DNA from: Endomicrobiales bacterium
Lineage (GTDB): Bacteria; Elusimicrobiota; Endomicrobiia; Endomicrobiales; JALOBY01
Direction: 5' to 3'
NCBI GenBank assembly: GCA_023228045.1
Contig: JALOBY010000035.1
Span: forward strand, 1-6,520
Length of the DNA: 6,520 nucleotides
Below are positions 1 through 5,593 of the stretch, piece after piece (position 1 is the first letter of the stretch; each line of letters begins with the position of its first letter). Below the pieces are notes generated by a model. That model ran no database searches. It was given only the letters and a program-made list of their open reading frames with translations, and was not told the DNA's origin. The translations under genes and the position numbers were made by a program.

Positions 1-341
1 TTATTCACAGCGCCCGTTGCAACAATAACTGCATTACCAACCAGTTCTTTGCCGCTATCGGTAAAAACTTTAAACGGCTTTTGCCCAAACTCAACACGGG
101 TAGCATTTTCTGAAACAAACACGCATCCACTCTGCCGTGCATGATCCATCATTTTCATCATCAACTCAGAACCATCTATCGATTGCTCCCCCGGCCAATT
201 TTCAATGGTCGTTGTTGTCGTGAGCTGCCCACCAGGTTGCGGACCTTCCAACAATACTACTTGTAACTTTGCACGCGAAGCGTAGATTCCAGCTGTCAAA
301 CCAGCAGGCCCAGAGCCGATAATAATTAAATCATAGATCAT
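1..341 (-). CDS. trxB: Thioredoxin reductase, N-terminal fragment (cut by window edge)
   Basis: Flavoprotein that uses NADPH to reduce thioredoxin in the cytoplasm, supplying electrons for ribonucleotide reduction and thiol repair. The 113 visible residues start MIYDLIIIGSGPAG, giving the FAD-binding GxGxxG motif (residues 9-14) after the first beta strand. GGQL at 37-40, a run of five Thr, ENWPG at 47-51 and ATGA at 108-111 follow; all are characteristic of the TrxB family and closely match the order in the E. coli enzyme. The redox CxxC motif and the NADPH domain lie outside the window, so intactness cannot be judged. The start at 341 is supported by an AAAGGA ribosome site (347-352 on the plus strand) five bases upstream. 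It is transcribed divergently from the secreted-protein genes to its right. Related FAD/NAD(P) oxidoreductases such as ferredoxin-NADP reductase-like proteins are possible, but GGQLTTT-ENWPG strongly favours TrxB. Confidence 0.95.
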   Translation of the reverse strand, partial: MIYDLIIIGSGPAGLTAGIYASRAKLQVVLLEGPQPGGQLTTTTTIENWPGEQSIDGSELMMKMMDHARQSGCVFVSENATRVEFGQKPFKVFTDSGKELVGNAVIVATGAVN

Positions 342-386
342 ACAAATCCTTTAAAAATTTAAGTTTTTTTCTATTCATCACCTTAT

Positions 387-504
387 CCGTTCGATATGAA
401 TTCGACTTCGCTCATCCTGAGTGCTGACCGCATCCTTCGATACATTTTGCTTCGCAAAATACTCAGGACGAGCGGTCAGTGTATCGAAGGATAGAGCCGA
501 ACGG
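387..504. repeat. Composite inverted-repeat (REP-like) intergenic element
   Basis: The element is bounded by 7-bp inverted arms, CCGTTCG (387-393) and CGAACGG (498-504). Inside, three modules each have a reverse-complement partner: CTCATCCTGAGT (411-422) with ACTCAGGACGAG (461-472, 11 of 12 pairing); CTGACCGC (424-431) with GCGGTCAG (472-479); and ATCCTTCGATAC (432-443) with GTATCGAAGGAT (481-492, perfect). The centre is a hairpin, ATTTTGC-TTC-GCAAAAT (444-460). The partners come in the same left-to-right order, so the three stems cross and cannot all form at once. It is richer in G+C than its surroundings. The form suggests a dispersed intergenic repeat rather than a gene, but only one copy is visible here. 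Confidence 0.7.
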
Positions 505-668
505 TAATTCCACCACATTCTACACAAGCATTCCGGCGAGTCAAAACCAAACATTACAGCAAGCAATGTTACACACAGAAAACACGACTGGCTGTAACAA
601 ATCAAGCTTTTGATAAAAAAAGGCCACTAAAAAAATATTTCTTATGATAATTATTTTTAGAGTTATAA

Positions 669-697
669 TTGGAATAATTCTAAATAGAAAATATAAA
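669..697 (+). promoter_or_regulatory. Candidate sigma-70-type promoter for the secreted-protein/ATPase unit
   Basis: TTGGAA (669-674) and TATAAA (692-697) are separated by 17 bases, with 4 of 6 and 5 of 6 matches to the -35 and -10 consensus. Transcription would begin near 704, about 18 bases before the ATG at 722 and just upstream of its ribosome site. The region is AT-rich, so chance matches are possible. The spacing and position are what make this one credible. Confidence 0.45.
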
Positions 698-704
698 AAA
701 GTTT

Positions 705-713
705 GAGAGAGGA
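705..713 (+). promoter_or_regulatory. Ribosome binding site that decides the start at 722
   Basis: The purine run GAGAGAGGA ends at 713 and contains GAGGA (709-713). It lies 8 bases before the ATG at 722 but directly abuts or overlaps the in-frame ATG at 713, where it could not work as a Shine-Dalgarno sequence. The start is therefore 722, three codons inside the longest open frame. Confidence 0.7.
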
Positions 714-721
714 TGTTTATA

Positions 722-982
722 ATGTTTTTGCGAAAAATATCACTGGCATTTTTTTTCTTCCTGATTGCCACCAGGCCACTGGTCTGCATGACGGAAACGT
801 TAACGCAAACACAAACTCAAACGAACATATATCCTTCGCTTGATGACCTTAATAATACCTTAGAACAACAACCGACAAAACCCATCAATCCGATGAAATC
901 GCGCAACAAAAACAACGCGAGTTTAATAATAAACTTTTATATAACTTTTCTATCGCGATCCAACCGATCGAAATTCCAATAG
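722..982 (+). CDS. Signal-peptide ORF, probable 5' part of a frameshifted secreted/membrane protein gene
   Basis: The 86-residue reading starts MFLRKISLAFFFFLIATRPL, a clear export signal with basic n-region and Phe/Leu-rich core. A Thr-Gln repeat (TQTQTQT, encoded by ACN-CAA units at 803-823) and a polar stretch up to about residue 53 (LEQQPTK) follow. After that the frame becomes unconvincing: it gives a Lys/Asn/Ser-rich tail using less typical codons and stops at 980-982. The overlapping +1 frame (codons starting at 856) is open and continues without a stop into the next ORF. I infer that this ORF and the next are one gene of about 360 residues broken by a one-base loss around AAAACCC (877-883). 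The open frame also extends back to an ATG at 713, but the ribosome site favours 722. Product family not recognised. If genuine as it stands, it would be a short secreted peptide. Confidence 0.6.
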   Translation: MFLRKISLAFFFFLIATRPLVCMTETLTQTQTQTNIYPSLDDLNNTLEQQPTKPINPMKSRNKNNASLIINFYITFLSRSNRSKFQ

Positions 983-1002
983 GCTTTTACCATAGCGACT
1001 GG

Positions 1003-1803
1003 ATGAAACTCACCCATTTGGCAGCAAACTGGGGACTTGAATATTGGTTTTATAAAATCGCAACACAAGCTTTACTCACCAGCGAGATTGAAAAAATCTT
1101 ACAAACGCCAAGTACCTCGTATTTTTCTTTTTTAACTATTCCCCCTTCGATCATCACACCACTCATCATGTATATAATCGGAGCTCGCATAACCACTTTT
1201 GCTCATGATCGTTATTTGATTGGTGAAGAGAAATATAAATTTGATATCAAAGCCACCTTTAAAGGTATAAAAGTTGAAAATCCCATTCCTGTTGCATCGA
1301 TTATCAGCGCATTTATTCCAAAAAGTGCCGCTCTTTGTGCAACACCACAAGGCCTTGGAAATATATCTCATTCAATTTTTAAAGGTCTTAACCTGCTTCC
1401 TGCATGGACTGAAAGCTTTTGGTACATGCTTACCGAAGACATTGTGGCGCTCTATATCTTTCTTGTGTATTACAAAAAAGTAGTCATCAAGCCACTTATT
1501 GCAAAATTCATAGAAAAAAATCAGGCAGCAATCGAACAGTTAAAAACAAAACAAAGTGAACTAATAAAAAATAATCAACAACAACAGGCCAGCGAACAAG
1601 AAGAAACCTTTGTACAACTTGCTCGGCAGTCTATCCAAACAAGCTTTTTGCCTTGGATGATAAATAAAACAACAAGTTTGAACGTTTGCAAAACAGTAAC
1701 AAGAGTTGTGCTGGCAACACCAGAACTTTTTGCCAAGGGAAAACAATTTTATAACGCATACCAACAAGTAAATAATAAAAATAAAAACCTAAGACAAGGA
1801 TAA
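1003..1803 (+). CDS. Membrane protein of unknown function, probable 3' part of the frameshifted gene
   Basis: The 266-residue frame from ATG 1003 has hydrophobic segments at about residues 41-63 and 145-165, a Gln/Glu/Lys-rich probable coiled coil at about 171-202, and a basic C-terminus. No family recognised. ATG 1003 has no Shine-Dalgarno sequence upstream, and no ATG, GTG or TTG occurs in frame between 856 and 1003. Yet the frame before it reads as convincing protein (DEIAQQKQREF then NFSIAIQPIEIPIGFYHSDW). The natural start is therefore most likely the signal peptide at 722, with the frame change near 877-883. The stop is 2 bases before the AAA+ ATPase start, and this gene's last codons supply the ATPase ribosome site, so the two are probably translationally coupled. 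It may be a membrane partner or substrate of the ATPase, inferred from position only. Confidence 0.65.
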   Translation: MKLTHLAANWGLEYWFYKIATQALLTSEIEKILQTPSTSYFSFLTIPPSIITPLIMYIIGARITTFAHDRYLIGEEKYKFDIKATFKGIKVENPIPVASIISAFIPKSAALCATPQGLGNISHSIFKGLNLLPAWTESFWYMLTEDIVALYIFLVYYKKVVIKPLIAKFIEKNQAAIEQLKTKQSELIKNNQQQQASEQEETFVQLARQSIQTSFLPWMINKTTSLNVCKTVTRVVLATPELFAKGKQFYNAYQQVNNKNKNLRQG

Positions 1804-1805
1804 TT

Positions 1806-3314
1806 ATGATTACAATAAAAAGAATTTTCTTTTTCATCGCTTTGTGCGGTGCATGCACAGGATTGATGGCCAAAAACAAACAGCCCAATTTTAACCCAAA
1901 CAATATAATGCCCCAAAAATTTCTTGATATAATCAACGACATGGACCTGTCATACAAAACTACCAGTGATACTAACCAGGCAAAGATTACACGCCTTGAA
2001 AATGAGCTAGAAAATCTCACTAACCAATACAGTCCTGGAAGTGAAGATTACAAAATAAGAAAAGAAATCAAACTTAAACAAATAGAGCAACTTCACGAAG
2101 AATCTAAATATGAACGCGAAGCCGCAAAAAATGCTGGTAATTTTGTTACTGGTGTCTTCGATGTTGGGTTAAAAACATACTTAGAAATTGAAAAAAACAA
2201 AGCCTTACACCAAACAAGAATTGAAGAAGCTGCTGTAAATGCTGCGGTTACACAGGAAATTAAAAACGATGCAATCATCAAAACTGCAGAAAAACAGATT
2301 GAAGCCTTTTTCAAATTTTTGGATAAAGACAATTTGCTTAAAGTCACACTGATTATCATTTTGGCCGTTGCAGGCATTGTAACAACATATTACGGAGCAA
2401 AGTTTATCTTTAGATGGCTCAACAAAATTATTGCCGCCCAACCAAAACTTGCAAGCCAAGAAAAATATAAAAGCTTAGTGCGACGCATTGCAGAAACAAT
2501 TTTGCCAGCATTTCTTTTGGGCAAACAACCACCTATCAAATTTGAAGAATCAATTGTTTTCCCACCAAAACTTGAAGCTGAAATGAAAGAACTTGCCGAA
2601 ATGGTTCGCAAAATTACAAGCCACAATAAAGCAGCAAAAAAAGATCAAGATATGATGCTCTATCCTCGATTGTTGCTTTACGGCCCTTCTGGAACAGGTA
2701 AAACACACTTGGCTAATAACTTGGCTGAATGGTCTGGTATGGATTTTATGAAAACATCTGCAGATCGTTTTTGCCAATATTCAGAACAAGATGCAATCCG
2801 GCTCATCCACGAACAGTTTGAAGTTACACGTCCAACCATGATTTTTATTGACGAAATAGATACATTTGCAAGCAATCGTAACGGCATGACCGATTCGAAA
2901 AAGATCGCCATCTTCAACGCCCTGCTTGTTGAATTATCAAATTTATCACCATTAACCATGGTGGTTGCTGCATCGAACCGTGAACTGGATATTGCACTGA
3001 AAACACGATTTAACATGAAAAAATTAGTACCACTGCCAGGCATGGATGAACGCATTAAGCTCATACAGCTTTATTTAAAGAAATATATTAAAAACATGTC
3101 GCCAGACATTAACGATGCGGTCATTAATCAAGCCGCCGCGCAAACAGAAGGCATTTCTGGCCGAGAACTTGAATCGATGATTCATGAAGAAATGTTTAAT
3201 AAAACATTTACTCGAACAAGCAACAACACGCTTACGCTTGATATTTTTAACGAAGTATTAAATCAAACCATCAAAGACAGACAAGAAATTACCAATTACA
3301 CCAAACCGCTATAA
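1806..3314 (+). CDS. Membrane-anchored AAA+ ATPase with ATAD3-like layout
   Basis: 502 residues. Order: signal peptide (1-22, possible cleavage after LMA), a helical, charged coiled-coil region (about 57-108, weaker to 170), one membrane span (about 177-199) followed by basic residues, a linker, then a C-terminal AAA+ domain from about 250. ATP-site features seen: Walker A GPSGTGKT (293-300), Walker B MIFIDE (345-350), sensor-1 Asn391 in AASN, probable Arg finger Arg401, and sensor-2 GISGREL (Arg453). No HExxH motif follows, so it is not FtsH. Spacing and wording (PPKLEAEMKELA, SGMDF, EGISGREL) recall mitochondrial ATAD3, which also has coiled coils, a single span and a matrix-facing AAA domain. 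By the positive-inside rule the AAA domain here is cytoplasmic and residues 23-176 are periplasmic. Likely role: ATP-driven remodelling of membrane proteins, substrate unknown. The SD AAGGA (1796-1800) lies 5 bases before ATG. The AAA+ assignment is firm; the ATAD3 relation is a resemblance. Confidence 0.92.
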   Translation: MITIKRIFFFIALCGACTGLMAKNKQPNFNPNNIMPQKFLDIINDMDLSYKTTSDTNQAKITRLENELENLTNQYSPGSEDYKIRKEIKLKQIEQLHEESKYEREAAKNAGNFVTGVFDVGLKTYLEIEKNKALHQTRIEEAAVNAAVTQEIKNDAIIKTAEKQIEAFFKFLDKDNLLKVTLIIILAVAGIVTTYYGAKFIFRWLNKIIAAQPKLASQEKYKSLVRRIAETILPAFLLGKQPPIKFEESIVFPPKLEAEMKELAEMVRKITSHNKAAKKDQDMMLYPRLLLYGPSGTGKTHLANNLAEWSGMDFMKTSADRFCQYSEQDAIRLIHEQFEVTRPTMIFIDEIDTFASNRNGMTDSKKIAIFNALLVELSNLSPLTMVVAASNRELDIALKTRFNMKKLVPLPGMDERIKLIQLYLKKYIKNMSPDINDAVINQAAAQTEGISGRELESMIHEEMFNKTFTRTSNNTLTLDIFNEVLNQTIKDRQEITNYTKPL

Positions 3315-5459
3315 CGTGCCGATATATTCGGCAAGTTCGTGATAAGCATCCTCTCCAATGGCAGGCTGTTCGATATTCGTCCAGCCTGCCACCCCCTTCA
3401 AATCAACAAACCGAGAAAATTTGTTAAACCAAAGTGTGGGATGACGACGGCCAAGCCTTTTGGCAATATCAAAATCAGCATGCTTTTCAAACTTTGAAAG
3501 CATCATTACCGATGCATGATTAACCGGAATTTTATTTTTTACAAACCATGGCGCATGCTCAGCAAAAGCGCTGTTAAACGTCAATAAATAAAGTGGGTCT
3601 TTGTAACCAGCAGCCAGCCCCTTATACAATCCTTTATAAAACCACGACACACTAATTTGTGGCAGATAACACATGATGAGCGGATTGCCAAGCACCTGAA
3701 CAAACGATTTTTGCAAATATTTTCCAATTTTTTCTGCTTCTTGTTCCAAGTACCTGTAATACAAATTACCGCCTTTTACTTGCATCAAACGCAATATGCG
3801 ATCTCGACGTGGAACTTTGTTACTTTTTTTTCCGTCGCGCAATGACATAAATTTGTTAAACGTTGCAGCGTCATAGCTCATTGATGTTAAAAACATACCG
3901 GACTTTTTGCGACAATACATTTCAAGATCGATTACCACGCCGCCCAAAGTAACTTGTTTTAATATCGGACGACTGTTCCATTCTTTAACAAAAACATGTA
4001 GTGGTTTTGCAACTTCTGTTTCCCAGAATGTCTGATCAATGGGCGACGGCAAGTCTTGATACACTTGTTCAAACATATCAACAGCGCAGCGTTTGGGTAA
4101 ATGCGGAGCATAAATGTTGTTTGCAATTTCATACCCAATTAAAATGCTTGGTATTTTACCATTGTGACGATTGGCACCTTGCTTGATTTGTTGAGCACAA
4201 CATTCAAGTGCATCCCAAAATTGTTTAAGTTTTTCAGCTCCAGGCAAACGAGCGCGAAAGCTATAATACATCTGTGGATTGATCGTAAGCCACAAAGCAT
4301 CAAGCTTTGCCTCATATACATAATCAATGAGGTCTTGACGCGCTTTTTCTCGGTCTTGTCCTTTCCAAGGACCTTTTACATCATCACTATAAAAAACATC
4401 CATATCCATCCACGCAATTTTGCGTGCTTTTGCCGTAGGATAAAATGCTTCCTCAAAAACAATGCCCGGAAATCTTTTTGGCTCGGCTGGGTAATTGACT
4501 ATTTTCCTGCCAAAATCGCATACATCTTTTTTAGACTTCAGCTGGGCAAACTGCATCACTTGGCCGGTCATGCGCTGGACAAGTTCAAGCATTTGGTCAC
4601 GCAGGGCAATATCAATGGGACAGACATGAAAATTTTCTACAATACCGGCAAAAGAAAGCGCTGATGAGTAAGTAAAAAAAACATGATTTTTATATTTTTC
4701 ATTAAACCAGTACATGCCATAAGGCAATGTTTGCTGCACAATGCCATCAACGTCATTACAGGCCAAAGGAAGTAAAAACAAGCCGTCACTGGCGCATAGT
4801 TCACTTTTACTTGCCATGCTTGATAAAAAATCTACACCACGGTGAGGAGCGCTGAGCGTTGTATGATAACCAATGGGACGTGTTTCGAGTGGATGCGTCA
4901 TAAAAAATTTGAGCAGCCACAAAAAGTTTTTTTGTGCTTTTTCACGTTCTGTTTCAAAAGTTAGCCCAAGTTGTTGCCAAGCAAAATCACCATAAACCAG
5001 ATTTTTTTCTATACCCAAAGCATTAAGCAGCGGCGCACATTGTAAAAGGAGCTGATCTCGTGCTTGAGTAAAAATGGGAGGAAGCACTATGCCAACAACT
5101 TTTCCAGCCAGCATGGCGTAGTTGTGCATCAAGCTAAGCACTTTTGAACACAAATGCGATTGATTGATGGAGTTTAAAAAGCCCAAACTTAAAACAAAAA
5201 ATACGGCATTATATTTTGCCAAGGACAGATGGGCAGAGGTTTGATCGATAATATCGTCCAGCGATTTGTAGGTTACATGGCACCCTGTGTTTTTTAATGA
5301 ATCGACAAATGGTTTGTAGATCCATTCTTCGCGTTCGGCGGTATCGACAATTGCAACTTCTATTTGTTTTGATTTGAGCGCCTGCCACATAAAGTGTTGA
5401 CATACGAAGAGCGCCACGCACAGCGCAGCGCTCTGTTTTAAAAACCCCCCGGTTCCCAT
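3309..5459 (-). CDS. Large exported/anchored protein of unknown function, possibly glycoside-hydrolase-like
   Basis: 716 residues, not recognised by name. A hydrophobic stretch at about 8-28 acts as signal or anchor. Residues 33-300 alternate beta-like and helical segments (IEVAIVDTAE, YNAVFFVLSLGF, GKVVGIVLPPI, HVFFTYSSALSF), suggesting a Rossmann/ThuA- or glutamine-amidotransferase-like domain. Residues about 335-716 contain strand-like segments ending in acidic or aromatic residues: KIAWMDMDVFY (347-357), LDALWLTINPQMYY (386-399), ILIGYEIANNIY (439-450) and GGVVIDLEMY (506-515). This is the pattern expected of a TIM barrel glycosidase, with Glu444, Asp511 and Glu513 as candidate catalytic residues. 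GGVVIDLE recalls the end of the GH18 DxxDxDxE motif but lacks its first two Asp. The fold and activity are inference. Start 5459 has the SD AAGGGGGG nearby; G6 tracts lie both in this SD and at codons 4-5. It converges on the ATPase gene with a 6-base overlap. Confidence 0.85.
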   Translation of the reverse strand: MGTGGFLKQSAALCVALFVCQHFMWQALKSKQIEVAIVDTAEREEWIYKPFVDSLKNTGCHVTYKSLDDIIDQTSAHLSLAKYNAVFFVLSLGFLNSINQSHLCSKVLSLMHNYAMLAGKVVGIVLPPIFTQARDQLLLQCAPLLNALGIEKNLVYGDFAWQQLGLTFETEREKAQKNFLWLLKFFMTHPLETRPIGYHTTLSAPHRGVDFLSSMASKSELCASDGLFLLPLACNDVDGIVQQTLPYGMYWFNEKYKNHVFFTYSSALSFAGIVENFHVCPIDIALRDQMLELVQRMTGQVMQFAQLKSKKDVCDFGRKIVNYPAEPKRFPGIVFEEAFYPTAKARKIAWMDMDVFYSDDVKGPWKGQDREKARQDLIDYVYEAKLDALWLTINPQMYYSFRARLPGAEKLKQFWDALECCAQQIKQGANRHNGKIPSILIGYEIANNIYAPHLPKRCAVDMFEQVYQDLPSPIDQTFWETEVAKPLHVFVKEWNSRPILKQVTLGGVVIDLEMYCRKKSGMFLTSMSYDAATFNKFMSLRDGKKSNKVPRRDRILRLMQVKGGNLYYRYLEQEAEKIGKYLQKSFVQVLGNPLIMCYLPQISVSWFYKGLYKGLAAGYKDPLYLLTFNSAFAEHAPWFVKNKIPVNHASVMMLSKFEKHADFDIAKRLGRRHPTLWFNKFSRFVDLKGVAGWTNIEQPAIGEDAYHELAEYIGTL

Positions 5460-5483
5460 ATACCCCCCTTAGGTAAATCTTAA

Positions 5484-5512
5484 TTTATATTTTAAACGTA
5501 CAGGAGGGTTAA
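5484..5512 (-). promoter_or_regulatory. Candidate promoter for the 716-residue protein gene
   Basis: Read on the minus strand, TTAACC (5512-5507) and TATAAA (5489-5484) are 17 bases apart, with 4 of 6 and 5 of 6 matches to the -35/-10 consensus. Transcription would start about 20 bases upstream of the ATG at 5459, just before the G-rich ribosome site. The AT-rich setting makes chance matches possible. Confidence 0.4.
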
Positions 5513-5520
5513 GGTAAAAA

Positions 5521-5534
5521 TCAATAATTATTGA
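5521..5534. promoter_or_regulatory. Perfect 14-bp palindrome, possible operator
   Basis: TCAATAATTATTGA equals its own reverse complement. It lies between two divergent genes, just upstream of the minus-strand promoter candidate and 60 bases before the plus-strand ATG at 5594, a position suited to a dimeric repressor or activator site. No regulator gene is visible nearby, and AT-rich palindromes occur by chance, so the role is inferred. Confidence 0.3.
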
Positions 5535-5559
5535 AAGATACATGATCTTAGTGCAAAGC

Positions 5560-5568
5560 TGCTAGCAT
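5560..5568 (+). promoter_or_regulatory. Weak extended -10 candidate for the tandem paralog genes
   Basis: TGCTAGCAT fits an extended -10 (TGn followed by TAGCAT, 4 of 6 to consensus). It places transcription start near 5575, about 19 bases before the ATG at 5594. No good -35 is found at the normal distance; TTGAAA (5531-5536) is too far away. If real, it excludes translation from the ATG at 5567. Confidence 0.2.
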
Positions 5569-5583
5569 GATGGCCATAAAAAA

Positions 5584-5589
5584 GGGAGG
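5584..5589 (+). promoter_or_regulatory. Ribosome binding site that decides the start at 5594
   Basis: GGGAGG sits 4 bases before ATG 5594. The longer in-frame ATG at 5567 has no comparable site, and its extra nine residues would precede the signal peptide. The same GGAGGT-NTT-ATG arrangement recurs before the downstream paralog at 6397-6408, confirming 5594. Confidence 0.8.
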
Positions 5590-5593
5590 TTTT

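Larger units (their letters stand above)
342..721. other. Divergent intergenic region (380 bases)
   Basis: It separates the minus-strand trxB from the plus-strand signal-peptide gene. From left to right it holds the trxB ribosome site, a composite inverted-repeat element (387-504), about 150 bases with little structure, and an AT-rich promoter-like segment. In the middle part, TTACAGC (554-560) and GCTGTAA (591-597) form a 7-bp inverted repeat with a 30-base loop, and ATCAA/TTGAT (601-605/609-613) form a tiny hairpin. I attach no function to these. No convincing small gene was found on either strand. Confidence 0.7.

Noticed and set aside
378..605. Minus-strand open frame of 75 codons spanning the intergenic repeat
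   Set aside because: It starts at a TTG without a ribosome site, and more than half of it is translation of the inverted-repeat element; Cys/Trp-rich composition is unlike the other proteins.
601..620. ATCAA-GCTT-TTGAT followed by an A-run as a possible terminator
   Set aside because: The stem is only five AT-rich pairs, it lacks a T-run on the correct side, and no gene ends nearby.
541..789. Minus-strand open frame of 82 codons
   Set aside because: It is antisense to the promoter and signal-peptide region of the gene at 722; its hydrophobic reading is the complement of an A/T-rich segment.
1631..2020. Minus-strand open frame of 129 codons
   Set aside because: It is antisense across the junction of two plus-strand genes; its Phe/Leu/Ile richness comes from reading AAA/GAA/AAT codons backwards.
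2678..3064. Minus-strand open frame of 128 codons
   Set aside because: It is exactly antisense to the AAA domain with its intact ATPase motifs, which is the real coding sequence.
4164..4664. Plus-strand open frame of 166 codons inside the 716-residue gene
   Set aside because: It lies wholly antisense to a well-supported long gene and has no ribosome site at its ATG; its Phe/Lys/Ile-rich composition is typical of a complementary-strand shadow.
5501..5520. Orphan Shine-Dalgarno-like AGGAGGG on the plus strand, possibly a decayed third copy of the paralog leader
   Set aside because: Beyond the GGAGG core the similarity to the two real leaders is weak and no ATG follows at usable distance; it coincides with a minus-strand -35 candidate.
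5542..5565. Seven-codon leader ORF (ATG to TAG) upstream of the first paralog
   Set aside because: No ribosome site at proper spacing; AGGAGGG at 5503-5508 is about 35 bases upstream, and there is no attenuator-like structure.
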